Assembly: GCA_905331475.1 (NCBI GenBank)
Contig: CAJNYU010003776.1
Location: 62,001 to 126,000, forward strand
Direction of reading: 5' to 3'
Origin: Rotaria socialis
Lineage: Eukaryota > Rotifera > Eurotatoria > Philodinida > Philodinidae
DNA length: 64,000 nt
Shown here: piece after piece, positions 49,401 through 62,045 of the stretch
Numbering within the stretch: position 1 is the first letter of the stretch
Layout of the letters: the number at the start of each line of letters is the position of its first letter
Made by a program: the position numbers and the translations under genes
Notes under the pieces: model-generated
The model's database searches: none
Seen by the model: only the letters and a program-made list of their open reading frames with translations
Told to the model about the DNA's origin: nothing

Positions 49401-52064
49401 CTCTCAATGTATTTTCTTACTTTATCTTCGGTAAGAAGAATGCCACTAGCTTGCATATGATTGTATATGACTCGTTGTAATGCTGACATATCACATTTAA
49501 TAACATATTCAATCTATAAGAGTAAATAATCGAATGAAACTTCGTTTTTCTTCATATAATAGAAAGTATACTTTATCTGGTAGTTGTGATTCGACTTCTT
49601 TTTTCAGACGACGCAATAGAAATGGTCGTAGAACTTTATGCAAACGTCTGATAATAAGTAAAGTTTCTTCAGGATTGAGTTCAACTTTTTCGCATGTCGT
49701 TGCAAATGGTGCATTAAACCATTGTTCAAATGTTGTACACGATTTAAATATGGATGGTAAAAGAAAATTTAGTAATGCCCATAGTTCAGGTAGCTTATTT
49801 TGTAATGGTGTACCAGTTAATAACAAACGATGTGGAGCAATATAATGCGTATTGAGTATTTGTGTTAATTTACAATTATGATTTTTCATACGATGACCTT
49901 CACTAGAAAATAGACGAAAAACAAAATTTAACACACTGAAAAGAAATTCTAAAAGAAAACAAACTCGATAATCATATAACGCCATCTGATTTTTGCTAGT
50001 AATGCTTTATCTTTGATAATATATTCATATGTTGTTAGTAGGACATTGAATTTACCGTTTCGTAATGTATAGCCAAGTGTTTTACGTACTTGTGGATTAC
50101 CTTTAAAGATAATTTTTGAAACAGCTGGTGACCATTTTTCAAATTCATTCACCCAATTAGCTAATGTTCTAAACGATATATTTCAAAGGTTTGAGAGTAT
50201 ACCGACGATTAGTATGAAAACAACGACACTTACGACAATGGTACAATAATTAAATAGGGTCCATTGACTTTTTTAACTTCCATTAAATAAGTAATCAAAG
50301 CGATTGTTTGAATTGTCTAAACAAACAAATACGTATTTGTCGTATGAATTACTCAAATGAATATCGTACATACCTTTCCAAGGCCCATTTCATCCGCCAG
50401 AATACCATTAAGATTATTATTATATAATGAAACAAGCCATTCAAGACCTTGTATTTGATAGGGTTTTAGTGATCCTCCCACAAGAAGTGCCGATTGTTTA
50501 ATAACACGTTCTCGAACGCGATGTGCCACAGCATAGTAAGAATCCAATGATGATGTATGATATTCATCATCTTCTGTTGCTTGTTTAGCTTTAGTTAAAA
50601 CTTCTTTCACAATTGTTTCATCTTCTACAACACCCTTTTCTTGTTCATCGGGTGTTGGTGCTGGAATAGTAATAGTTGTTTCAGCTAGCCGTGCAGCTGT
50701 TTCTCGTGCTGTTTCTTCATCATCATCGTCACTGTTATCTGCGGGTACAGCTTGCCACCCGGGATTTTTTTCTAGCCAACTATCAAGTTCCGATTCTAAT
50801 GGTGCATCAGGTCCATCTTTGATTTCTCCTGTTGATGTATTTTTCACTTTTACATGTAAATAATTTTGTTCATCATTTGAAGAATTCGTTTGTTTCTTTT
50901 CCATTTTTTTCTTTTTCAAATCATTTTGATGTTCTTTTACAAGATTTACTAAACTTATTATATACGCATCGGTTTGTGATAATAAGTAAGCTAAACGTTT
51001 ATCTTTTTTCTCATCAATTAATTTTCTATAACCATCTTCATCTTCATTCATTAAACGACGCATACGTTCACGTTCACGTTTTTCTTGTTCTTTCTTTTGT
51101 TCACGTTCAGTATTTTGATGCCATGATAGTATCGAACGAGCTAATTTACTAGATTTCAATTGTATTGATTTATGATATTCTTTAAAGTCTCGTGCAACAT
51201 TTAATACAGCTGTTAAATATTCTTGATGTTTTTGTCGACGTTTACGATCGATTTCAGCTTGCTGTTGTTTTTCTAATTTTTCTGTTGCACGAGCTTCTCG
51301 TAAACCGAATTGTTTTGGACGCTTGTATAAACGTGGATAGGTTCCCGTTTCAAGATTGGCATCTAAACGCATACAAGTAACTATTTCAGAACGTAATTGC
51401 CGTTGAAAATTTAATAGTTTAAGTGCTTTGAGTTCAATCATAATTCTTGTACGAATATTTTCTTGTGTTACACTTTGTAAAAGTTTTTCAAGTTCATTTA
51501 TACGTAGTATGATATTATTTTGAATACGACTATCACGTTCGTTAATAATGTCGTGTACATCGACACCTATCGGTTTTGTTATTAATGTTACACGAAGATT
51601 ATTTAATCGATTTGTGCCGTTTTCGGTTAGAGATGGAATTTGTATTGATTGATTCGAATAGTTTGTAGTACCATTGACCTGTATAGGTGGATAATAGCGT
51701 GGACCCATATTACCATTCACAGGTGGTTTATAACGAGAATCCATTACTATTGATGGATTCGATGATTGTTTAGGTACCATTGCATTTGGTGGATAGAATT
51801 GTTGCTGACGTTTTATGACAGCAAGATGATGTTCAGGGATAGGTTGATTACGTACGAGATATTTATATGCACTTATTTGATGATTAAATAAATTTAATTG
51901 AGCATTATTCATTGTTAAAGGTGCTGATGTTGACATCATCTGATTATCAGAATTTGACATATACACTAAGAGAGATAGAAAATTTAGAAAACAAAATTTT
52001 AATATTCGAAATATATACTTGGTGGTTGTTGTTGTTGTGACGTTGATGGCGGTATTTGATTCAT
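46435..52064 (-). CDS. SMARCA4/BRM: SWI/SNF chromatin-remodelling ATPase (Brahma/BRG1)
   Basis: Eighteen exons (52064-52019, 51965-50374, 50316-50234, 50168-49965, 49902-49572, 49513-49421, 49364-49225, 49175-49033, 48974-48787, 48731-48420, 48365-48147, 47614-47325, 47276-47168, 47115-47014, 46954-46843, 46785-46742, 46680-46573, 46524-46435) give 1401 aa. Domains: QLQ ([18 protein letters not shown]); HSA (ECL-type basic helix after [10 protein letters not shown]); BRK ([20 protein letters not shown]); SNF2 ATPase ([18 protein letters not shown], Walker [10 protein letters not shown], Walker [24 protein letters not shown]); helicase C ([27 protein letters not shown]); SnAC ([14 protein letters not shown]); and a C-terminal bromodomain ([37 protein letters not shown]). 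An acidic D/E-rich end follows. It is the catalytic motor of the BAF/PBAP complexes, using ATP to slide or evict nucleosomes; the bromodomain reads acetyl-lysine. It is somewhat shorter than vertebrate SMARCA4 because the Pro/Gln-rich N-terminus is reduced. The 532-nt intron 11 is unusually long for this gene. Confidence 0.96.
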
Positions 52065-52442
52065 TTTTATTGGATAGTATTCATGTGAAATAAAATAGTT
52101 AATGCTACATCATAGAAAAGAATCTAGAAGAACAAAACTTAATGGAAATAGTCAATAGAATTGTTAGCATTTGCTTTAGCAGTCAATTCTAAATTACATT
52201 TATTCTTTCCATTACGTTACGTGAGTTGAGGAGTGAGAGAAAACACAATCAATGTTAAAAATGGACTAATGAAAATCGTGTATTTCAAATTTTCTTGTCA
52301 GACACAATAATTATGATATAAACTACTAAAAATTTATTATATTTTCATCTGTATTTTTGCTTTTTGAAAAATGTGAGTTTTACATCACAGATGTCGCCAC
52401 CTCTTTATTGCCATTAAGTATTTGATTGGCTAATTCTATGAC

Positions 52443-52507
52443 TGTGAGGGTGTGGGTGTGGTGTGGATGGGTGTGAACGAAGATAAGACACCCACACCCA
52501 CACTCAC
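52443..52507. repeat. Telomere-like TGTGGG hairpin (copy 3)
   Basis: GGGTGTGGGTGTGGTGTGG and GATGGGTGTG are followed after about 12 nt by CACCCACACCCACACTCAC, a strong inverted pair. It lies between the BRM gene and the intronless surface-protein gene. Confidence 0.75.
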
Positions 52508-52644
52508 GTCGCTCACGATCTGTGGATATCCATGCGCCATAATCATTAATATAAGTCTTTAGGAGCCTCAGTGGCACAACATCACAAATAGAATATACAA
52601 AGTCAGCACCCCTATAAAATTGGCAATCATATCCCAACTTTCAC

Positions 52645-52657
52645 TCTCACACCCACA
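52645..52657. repeat. Short C-rich telomere-like motif
   Basis: TCACACCCACAAC, a single-stranded counterpart of the TGTGGG motif about 140 nt right of copy 3. Confidence 0.4.
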
Positions 52658-52892
52658 ACTCAAAAATGGTCGCAAGCAAAGGAATGTATGCTGCTTGTAT
52701 TTGCTCATACTGTTTTGTTTCTCTATACGTACTGTTAAAACTCAGTGCGCTTTTTTTGATTCTGAGAAAAGGTAAGAGACAGGATGAAAATTCCGTTGGT
52801 TTTGCCAACTTACCGATTATTATGCGACTTCTATTCACGTATATAAGGATACAAAATGAAAAAAATTCAATAGCTTTAGAAAAAATCGAAAC

Positions 52893-54170
52893 ATGCACTT
52901 TCTGTTCTTACTTACCATTAGCTGCTTGCTATTTCTACCATTTGCTTGTCAATTCTTAACTGGGTCAGCATCAACGCTGCTTACTTACACGGGGAGAAAT
53001 TTAACATGCTCCAATCAAGTTGATACTTTATACAATGGTTCAGCGACTTATCAAAGTAATCCAGGTCAATTAGGAGCGTATTATTGTATTATGGCAGTAA
53101 GTAATACACTTGTTAACAACTTAACTTCTACTAGCATCAGCCGAGGTGCTATATACACGTGGAATCTGTACCGAAATATTGCTGTCCATCATTGTGGATT
53201 CTCAACAACGATGGATATTGGCTACGGAAATTGTACCCTATATCCCTTTGAGACTGCAACATCGATGCAACTATGCGTCTGTTCCACAAATAACTGTACT
53301 GCAACTTACTCTACTTGTCAAGCGTCAGTCAATCAAGCACTTGCTTCGCCTCCACCATTGATACCTGTTCTTCAACCCACTCTATCGAACACTATAACAT
53401 GTCTGGATTACTATGTCAACTATTCGGCTGTATATAATATTATACCCCCTGTGTATTTAGGTTGTGCCTATATAATTGCTTCTGGGGCACCAAATATGTC
53501 GGCATGTTATTCCTATACGCCTAACCACACTCTGATATGCAGTGTTTTCTATGATCCAATATCTGGCAATTTTCAACAAGCAGCGATGATCGAAGGTGAT
53601 TATGAATTATGGATGGAAAATATGATAATAAATGCGGCAGTTATTAGTTCGAATAGTTCGATTGGTAACTTGTATCAAACGTCCACAAGTATAGCGGTGA
53701 TAATGTTCGGTAGTTCTGTACAATCTAACGGGGCATTCTGTCTTTGTACAACAAATAATTGTAATGTTAACTTTTCAACATGTACAAATGGTATGAACAT
53801 ACCTTCATATATTTGGGCTATTAATGGATCAACATCAGTAACATCAACAGCGCCGACAACAAACGCATCCAGAGCTACTACTATATCAAGTGGATCAACT
53901 GCAGTACTGACAACAAGCACACCAAGAGCTACTACTATATCAAGTGGATCAACTGCAGTACTGACAACAAGCACACCAAGAGCTACTACTATATCAAGTG
54001 GATCAACAATCGTACCTACGACAGCAATATTGACAATCAGCACGCCAATGTCCAGAACTACAAGTGCCAAATCATCTACAGCAACATCGGCACAGTTTCA
54101 ATATCCATTTATGAGATTGTTTCTGCAAATAACAGTGTATCTTCTAGCGAGACTATGTTTGAATCTTTGA
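52893..54170 (+). CDS. Secreted, probably GPI-anchored Cys-rich surface protein
   Basis: An intronless 425-aa frame. Signal peptide about residues 1-20 (FLFLLTISCLLFLPFAC). Two tandem Cys-rich domains of about 140 residues follow. The first ends MQLCVCSTNNCTATYSTC and the second AFCLCTTNNCNVNFSTC; the CxCxxNNC signature recalls Ly6/uPAR-like endings but the family is not certain. There are many N-glycosylation sites. A Ser/Thr-rich mucin-like stalk (about 310-395) contains three copies of an 18-residue unit. The C-terminal hydrophobic helix (MRLFLQITVYLLARLCLNL) without a cytoplasmic tail suggests GPI attachment. Function unknown; likely an outer-surface glycoprotein. The gene is bracketed by telomere-like motifs at 52.4-52.7 and 54.4 kb. 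Confidence 0.75.
   Translation: MHFLFLLTISCLLFLPFACQFLTGSASTLLTYTGRNLTCSNQVDTLYNGSATYQSNPGQLGAYYCIMAVSNTLVNNLTSTSISRGAIYTWNLYRNIAVHHCGFSTTMDIGYGNCTLYPFETATSMQLCVCSTNNCTATYSTCQASVNQALASPPPLIPVLQPTLSNTITCLDYYVNYSAVYNIIPPVYLGCAYIIASGAPNMSACYSYTPNHTLICSVFYDPISGNFQQAAMIEGDYELWMENMIINAAVISSNSSIGNLYQTSTSIAVIMFGSSVQSNGAFCLCTTNNCNVNFSTCTNGMNIPSYIWAINGSTSVTSTAPTTNASRATTISSGSTAVLTTSTPRATTISSGSTAVLTTSTPRATTISSGSTIVPTTAILTISTPMSRTTSAKSSTATSAQFQYPFMRLFLQITVYLLARLCLNL
53871..54009 (+). repeat. 54-bp coding tandem repeat (about 2.6 copies)
   Basis: Units starting at 53871, 53925 and 53979 are nearly identical at the DNA level and encode RATTISSGSTAVLTTSTP. DNA identity this high indicates recent slippage or unequal exchange in the stalk. 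Confidence 0.9.
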
Positions 54171-55791
54171 ATAACAAAGTATGTATCTAAAGACTGCCTG
54201 GTAACAATTCAATTATTTTATCGATCTCTTCGTTTCAACACTGAAATATAACTAATACCTCTTAACCACACTAGTTAGCCTGCTTGCCTTTTTGTTGTGC
54301 GCGTTTTAATTTATTAATCTTGTGCTAATAATTTTTAAAGTCAATATCTATTCAAGAACCTGACCCTCATAAAACTTGATTTGGTTCGATGAATCTTGGG
54401 TGTGGGTGTGGGTGTGGGTGGGTGTACAGGGGAGAGTTATGCATACCCACATCCTCAAGATAGTATATGCTTGATTATGAAATTCATTTTTCTATGATAT
54501 TTTGTTTTTGATCAATACAAATCTTCTAATCGAGTATTGTATGCCTGTGGATCGATATGGCGGTTACTCGTTTAAAATAATCCAGATGCATAGTAATACT
54601 CAAGTATTAACACATCAGCCTATGATGAAGACGGTTCTTATTAACATTGTCGAGAAATGAGAGACTTCTGCACGAATATGTTTGTTTTTTGAATGATATT
54701 CAAGGATTTCATGTGTCGCTTCATCAACACTAAAGCATGACACATTTTCAAAATTATATGAACAACTAAAACTACGACTTAAATATAGAAAAGAGTGCGG
54801 GATTTACATCTAGAAACGAAGTTCTATGAATGCAACAAACATATTCTTTTACATCACAAAAATACTAGTTTTTTTTGTTAATATGAATTCCGACAACATT
54901 CAGTCTGGCAGTAAAGGAACCACGAAAACATATTGATGTGAAATAAATGTTTCTCATTCATCTATTTTCTTTCATTAAAAATGCTAAGCAACTGGCTTTT
55001 GTTTTCAACAACCTCTGTTTACTCTTTCTCCGATCGTATGTTGCTTTAAGAAGAAACAAAAAGTTCAAGAGTGGCGAAAATGTTTTGCTAGGAAGTAAAA
55101 ATGCTGCTATGACGCAGCTGAGTGACTGTTTTCATTTTGAGAAATACTGCAGTCAGTCAATCGTTAGTTTTTAAACTTGTCGTCAACATCATCTCGTAGA
55201 CAGTGACTACTAATCGTGAGTATTTATAATAACACTGCATATTATTAACTGCGAATCGTCTGATAGCTTGTTCAAATCATCAATCATCCCAGTTAGTAAT
55301 CAAATACAAATTCTACAGAAAAAAAACTACTTCTCGCTTAGCATAAAATTAAAATAAAACTGCACAAGTTATAACGAGGGTATGAATTTTATGATGTTTG
55401 AATAAGACTTACGCGCCGTGAACAAATATATTTTTCTAATCCATTTCTTTTATACTCATTGTTGCAGAAATTTTCAATCGAAGAAAAAATATTACGAATT
55501 TTTCTGACAGCTGTTATATACTGTAAAAATTTTCTCCTTTATTTAAAAGGCAACCTATTCCGGTTCCGGGCCATACATGCAAGTCTGAATTTTGAATCAG
55601 TTGGAACAAGTCAGGTCCATTGAGCCCTCTGTCCTCTACTTACCCAAACATTCCTCCAAAAAATTTCTTAAAAAAAGCAATAATATAAAATGATTTTGGA
55701 TTATGATTCTCTGTTTACACTTTCAGATAATAAAGCAAGTCACAGCTAACATATTTTCAACCTAGACACCAAGAGAAAATAATTAATACTT
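54171..55791. other. Gene-poor region between two intronless genes
   Basis: AT-rich, with telomere-like copy 4 and no convincing gene. An open frame at 54947-55174 has no recognisable features. Confidence 0.5.
54397..54455. repeat. Telomere-like TGTGGG hairpin (copy 4)
   Basis: GGGTGTGGGTGTGGGTGTGG is the longest perfect TGTGGG run in the window. A C-rich ACCCACATCC follows about 17 nt later. Confidence 0.8.
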
Positions 55792-56883
55792 ATGGCTTAT
55801 GCAACATCAAAACAATCAAATAATTCTTTAAAAACGGTTGAGTGGATGTGGAAGTCTAACGCGGACCCATGGTCGAAATCCGAGCCAGAAAAGTGGAGCC
55901 ACTATTCAGACGTAGAAAATTTAATCATGGAAGAAGCATTCTCAAATAAACAACCACGAGCTTTGTTGGACGGATATTATATTGATTTCCAAGATAATCT
56001 CCAAGTATCCAATGTTGATAGTAACAAGCAACGTCCAGTAAAACGAGTGGTACGAAAACGGGAAGATAAACATTTAAGAGAAGCACGTTTCGTAGATCTT
56101 CCTGTTAGTTCTGGACGTACATTTGGTGGTCAATATGGTTGGGTATCACCGTTCGTCATCGAAGTCAGAAGAGACTTGGGTCTTCAACTAAAAGATTTAC
56201 CAACGAAAAAACCAGATATGATCCCGATGCTTGTTGAAAAAGCTGCCCTTGGTATCATCGAAGAAGGGAAATATCTTCAGAAACAACGAGAAGCTGAGCA
56301 TTTGGCTAATATGCTCAAAGCAAAAAAGAACGAAGCTATGGAAGAAGTATGGAAATGCTGTGCTTATCTTTACTCATTGGAGAGTTTCTTGTACAAAACT
56401 TTGAATGCGGCTATGCGATTAGTAGGAGACAAGGAACATGAGCAAGTATGGAGAAGTAAAATTCGTACACTGGGACCATTCTGTTTACTACTCTGGGATG
56501 ATCCATTCAATAAAAAAGTGACAATGAAGAAAACGCTGTATCGTGGAGCTGACTTGAAACCCGAACAAATTACCAAGTATGAAGATATGGCCAAGAATAC
56601 CAACACCGAATATCGATCGTTTCAAGCATTTACTTCTTGCAGTCGCAATCGTCAAAAAGCAGAAGAATTTGGAAATACACTATTTATCATGGAGGTATTG
56701 TTTGCTTTTATAGCTGATCTCAGTCCACTATCCGAATATACTCAAGAAGAAGAAGAACTTATCACACCAGGCGTTTGTTTCTGTGTGGAAAGTGTTGAAT
56801 TTGATCGCAAGACAAACAAACATTTCATCCACTTGAAACTAAGGCAAAGATTTGATCGTAAGTTAAGAACGAGTCCTCTCTAA
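55792..56883 (+). CDS. WWE-domain mono-ADP-ribosyltransferase (R-S-E type)
   Basis: An intronless frame of 363 aa. Residues about 15-90 resemble a WWE domain (VEWMWKSNADPW, SNKQPRALLDGYYIDFQDNL), which in other proteins binds iso-ADP-ribose or ubiquitin-system partners. A charged linker follows. Residues about 185-355 match the arginine-type ADP-ribosyltransferase fold: TLYRGADL supplies the Arg, SFQAFTSCSRN the Ser motif, and EYTQEEEELITPGVCFCVES the ExE glutamates. NAD-dependent transfer of ADP-ribose to a protein target is therefore expected; the target cannot be told. There is no signal peptide, so it is likely intracellular. Such proteins are expanded in bdelloids. Lack of introns and its position beside telomere-like repeats are compatible with acquisition by transfer or retroposition. 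Confidence 0.82.
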   Translation: MAYATSKQSNNSLKTVEWMWKSNADPWSKSEPEKWSHYSDVENLIMEEAFSNKQPRALLDGYYIDFQDNLQVSNVDSNKQRPVKRVVRKREDKHLREARFVDLPVSSGRTFGGQYGWVSPFVIEVRRDLGLQLKDLPTKKPDMIPMLVEKAALGIIEEGKYLQKQREAEHLANMLKAKKNEAMEEVWKCCAYLYSLESFLYKTLNAAMRLVGDKEHEQVWRSKIRTLGPFCLLLWDDPFNKKVTMKKTLYRGADLKPEQITKYEDMAKNTNTEYRSFQAFTSCSRNRQKAEEFGNTLFIMEVLFAFIADLSPLSEYTQEEEELITPGVCFCVESVEFDRKTNKHFIHLKLRQRFDRKLRTSPL

Positions 56884-59800
56884 TGCTTTTTGCAGGCTGA
56901 GAAGTATTTGTCCTACAATAGTTTGATCCCATTCAAAATATTCTACTCGAGTTAAATCTGTCGATAGATCTAAAATCTCAATAAGAATGCTGGGGAGTTC
57001 TAAGTAAAGCAATAATCAAAACATTATTAGTTCAGTGATCATTTTTTCTAGGAAATCTACCTATTTTTTTCCGAAATTTGAATATTAATTTAATGATACT
57101 AAACAATTAGTATACACAAATGATTATTAAAAACCACCAAGTCTGCAGTATTGCCCAGGTCAAAAAATCAGATACAGATCTTGTAAGATCAGATGAATGA
57201 ATATTCTGTGAGCTAGTGAAATATTGCTTTCTAAGATCATATATATCTATATTAAACGATGTCATTGCTTCGCATGATTGAATTTTCGTAATTCTTGTAT
57301 TGTTTAAAATAGATATAGTCTATCGCTTTTTTTATCTAGATTTATTCTAAAGCAGTTAACGATAGATGAAAATCGAAAACTCTAGATGTAACGAAATTAA
57401 TTATAATTTATATGAATTCAAATTAACAGCTCTGTAGTTATAAGAAAATAATCCGAATAAATAATACTGTCCATATATTTCAAATCTAAACCACTTTTAA
57501 CAAACTATTGCCCATGATTAATACTTTCGCTTTTCTCAAGATTATGTGTTTCTTCTGTATCATATGTTTCTGGATATAGACTTTCTTCCTGATTTCTCTT
57601 ATATTGAAATCAATAACTTGATTTAAACTAATATGAAAGATCCTATCAGGATTTGACAAAATATTTACAGATGATGCATATGTTTTATTGTTGTTTAAGA
57701 CTAAAATAATTAGGATCGTACTGAAGAATTTTTTCCTAATGTTATCTTCTAGGACTTTCTTAAAAAGAGCTGAAGCTAAAAAGAACTAAATTATTAATTT
57801 CTAACTGTTCAGTTTAAAAGTCTACTAATTTATCAAGGTAAAATATGTAATCTTGAGAAATATCAGGTTACTATTCGACATTCTAAATTCATTGTCAATT
57901 AATCCATTCGTGTTTTAGTTTACTATGAACACATATCGTCTTGGAAAGAATCTCGAAAAAGTGATATCTCCTTGGAAACATTACTTTTGATGACAAATTT
58001 TACTACTTTGGATTGATTTCTATTCACTTTATAAAAAGTAATGATTCCTATCAGTTTTCTACATAAAAATGACATTGAGAAGGGATTTTACCTCAGCAAT
58101 CATCTTTTACCACAATATTTTATTCCCAGCAAATATTGATTAGAGTAACATATCCTAATTCCATCACTTTTTTCAAATAGTTGAACTACAACCTTTATAT
58201 CTCTGTTCTGTTAAGTTTGTTTGAACTGAATTTTAGTTTCCGAAATCGAGTAAACATTTCTTCATCTGTTCATGTAACTTTTCCTCAGAATAACAAAGTT
58301 ATGGATGAATAGGAACCGTAACATGAAAATCTACTTTCATTTTTTCAAGCTCTATCGATATTTTAATTTTATCACCACAACTACTATCCGTTCCCAACTC
58401 TGTCGTTTTCAGCAAAAATATACGAATTTCATTAAATAATCTAATTTTCTATCGTAACATTGTCGTCTTCCGAATGAAAAAATATATCATTTGAATCTTT
58501 AGGTAAAACTCTATCGATTGACGTATTTTTTACTGCTTTTAATATTGCCTTCATCGTTTTTCTCCCCGTATCAATCGAATTTTCGCTGTGATGTAATTAA
58601 GTAGTGTAACTTTATCGTATATCACTGCATCTATTCCATGTTTTTTTTATTTCATCACACAATAGAAAAATACCTGTTGACGCTAGACGAACTTCGGAAT
58701 TTTCGAAAATAATCAATAGAAAGAATGTAGCTAAGCTCAAACGCTATGTATATATGAGGCGGCAGAAGATTTTAACACAAACTTCCTTGAAATTATCATA
58801 ATACAAGATTATACATGACTCACAATTTGAAGTTCCAAAGGTGACATTCATATTATCCACAGACAATCCAATAATCAAGATGCACTGTATAGCTAGGACA
58901 ATTTTATTGATCAATTATCTCATAACTATCTAATTCTTGTTAAAACAAATTGGTTAGTAGTTAATAATATTAATTCGTTTACATACGCATCTATAAATTA
59001 GTCTACAATTAAGTCTATTGTCGCTATTATATTATCGAAGGAACATGACGTCTGTCTGTTCTTATGGCCTAAATTTTGAAAACTTTCATCCGTGACAATG
59101 TTGAAAAAATATATGTATCAAATCCTTTTTGATGCTGCAGCGAGCGACCTTAATTCTAAAGTGATTTTAAAAAATTACTGTTTCTGCTGGTACGATAGGT
59201 TAACATGTATTTTTCTATTATGTGATGGAGTAAAGTTGCACGACATTATTATATCACGTGAAGCAGTTTTTTTTCATAAAAAAAGAGATTTAGAATACAT
59301 TTAAATGTAATGAAAACAACATGAATCAACAGAGTTCAACATGATGAATTCACTGATCAGAATTTCAATAAAAAATGATGTTTTTCAAGTTGAAAATATG
59401 CTGCTTTTTTCCAACAGTTACGTGCATTTTTGTTGGAGTGACTAGTTAAGAATAGAGCAGAAAGAAACAAAAAAAAACAGAATAAGTCTATTTTCTCAAT
59501 CACTGCTCACTCATATATCGTATCGTTGTTTGATAAAAAAACACATCAACCAAGAGAGGATGATTGATATGAATTTCAGAATGAAAAAAGAATATTTCAA
59601 ACAGACTTGGAAAAATTCAGATGCTCAACGTTTTGCTTTTAAAGATTTGAATATCACAGTGGCATTAGGACCAATCACTCTGAGTAAATAAACATTCAGA
59701 CTGTTATTTAATAATTTTTAAGGATTTTATTGAAAAAAGGCTAGCAAAATTCTCATTTGAGAGAATCGTGTTCACGTGAAAATAATACTCGATTAAACCG

Positions 59801-62045
59801 TCGAAAAGTTTCTCCATTTCTTTCGAAAGCCTTATTAAAGCGCTAAAAAGAAACATTTTTAAAGTCTTCGTAATTTTCTCAACAGCAAATAAAAATCTCA
59901 TATGAGCTGTCATTCTTTTCTTTTATCAAGATTTTCGTTATATTTTATGTTGCTTTTTTAGGAGACGAAAAATTGTAGCTTCATAATATTGAAAACAGAA
60001 TATTGAACAATTTCAAAAAGTATTCATTGAAATTCAGCGAGATTCGATACTTTTTCTATCATCTTGAATACTATCGAAAGTAAACATTTGCAGTATTGGG
60101 AGTCGGTTTTTTTATTGCGATAAACATACGATTTTGTCATAGAATATAAATCTGAAAAAAATATTGTTTATAGCTATCAAACATTATGAATGAAGAGAAC
60201 GTTTTAAATATTCTATATAAATTGATTTGCATTCAACATCCTGAAAGATTTTTGAAGGACTTAGCAGCTAATTAAAAAACTGTAGAATACACATAGAGAG
60301 ATTATTATTTTATTAATGCTAGGAATTAACCAAAAGGGAAAATTAATTCCATCAACTTCGTTTTACTGTGTTTCCTCTTGACTAATGATAGTTCATTCAA
60401 GATCTTGAACCTATATTTTTTTAAATATTTTAAAGCGGATTGACAAAATGTGAGACTAGAACGTTTTTGTCGAAATGTATTCAAGTTCTATGCAATATTT
60501 TGCTATTCTAGAAGTAAGCTTATGACTCTTCAAATTAAGGTGAAGTGTTTCTATAAATACTTCGAATAAACCTCTCCAATTACTTAGCATTGTCTAAGTA
60601 TTTTCTCGAAATATTATCTCGATTGTGTTGTCAATATTTTAATTCGTCGGGGAAGCTTTAAATTGACAAAATGCAGGTGTTTCAAACAGGAAAATTTATT
60701 CTGTCAAATGAAATCTTCCATGTTTTTAAAAATCATTCGCAGAAATATTATAACTTGTTTCATTTCTAATGTATGATTAGGAAATCTGTGAAAATTAAAA
60801 GATTAAAAATCTTTTGAACATTTTATCATCATTTTAACAAGGAAGGAAACAAATTTCATTTGAGCAAACAAAATTTCGTATGCAAAATGCACCACTTTGA
60901 TATTTTGGAGAATTCAATACGAATTGAATCTTGCAGAACAACAATCAGAATAATACACAATTTATCATATCATCATTTTTGAATCAGTCAATGAGAGTTC
61001 TACTCGAACTATGTTATCACAGTCTTTCGAACACTTTTGGTAGTTGAAAATAATAGAATAAAAGAATTTTATAAATCATCAATAAGAATAATTAATATTT
61101 CCATACTACCCTGACGCTCATTTTCTTCTGCTTTGAACGAAAAGCTCAAAAGATAGTTTTATTCTGTGTAAGATAACACTAACATATACTCTAATATATA
61201 TAAATGCTCTGACATGATGTAGAAAAATAGATCCCATAAGAAGCCATGTTCAGATTTTCACAACACCGAAATGCCTGATCATACGAGATTAATATCGAAA
61301 CCTCACATCACATCAATAGCTAAAATAAGGCAATTTTTTGTGGTGTAACAAAATTGGTTCGATTCGCTATAATCAAAGATGCAACAACAAAATTGAGACC
61401 AATACAAAACAAATTACATTCCTCTTGTATATATGAAAGATTTCAGGATAAAGTTTGAAATAGTAAGATAGATTGAAAACGTTTCTAGATTTTTGCTGCA
61501 ACAAAATATGTTAACGTGTTCAGTCTAAAACAAAACATTGTAGCTCTTACGTATTCTAATCTTAAACATGATATTAGAAAAATTACATTAAAACAACTGC
61601 ATAAGATAAAAAAAAGTTAAAACAGTCTCGTCCAATGTTTTTTGAGATTTTTCTGCTGTTCCCAAATTTTGATTGAATCACTAAAATGTACTTCTTCATA
61701 TTCTATTGTTCATCATAAAACTTTGAATGCCTCGAGCATTTTCGAAAAAGTCTCCTGAGCTTCGACACAGCTTTTCAAAACTCCAAGTTAATCACATTTC
61801 AGGATACCTCGAATATAACACAATAAATCACAGCACACAATATATTACAGGCTATTCTAAACAGAGTATACAAATAAATAAATTCTAAGATATTAAGACA
61901 TGCTACGTTACACTATAAATCAACTTCGAAACTCAACCTATATCCGCGGCTATACATAGATCTCAAATCTTTTTCTCTTGAACCAACAACTGTCCGGGGG
62001 GAAAACAATAAAATCTTTTCAGCGATAGCCAACAACCTGAAATTC
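56884..62045. other. 5-kb AT-rich gene desert
   Basis: No open frame with family similarity, no splice-linked exons and no tRNA recognised over more than 5 kb, in contrast to the packed left part of the window. Short frames at 59092-59304 and 59704-59913 are not supported. Confidence 0.55.

Larger units (their letters stand above)
52065..52892. other. BRM upstream region with telomere-like repeats
   Basis: Contains the BRM promoter side at the left, then telomere-like G-rich and C-rich motifs. From here rightward the gene density falls and genes are intronless. Confidence 0.5.

Noticed and set aside
53675-54070. 131-aa minus-strand frame opposite the surface-protein stalk
   Set aside because: Produced by the 54-bp tandem repeat read backwards; the plus strand has signal peptide, Cys pattern and GPI signal.
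59092-59913. Two 70-aa frames in the gene desert
   Set aside because: No motifs, no splice-linked neighbours; expected by chance in 7 kb of AT-rich sequence.
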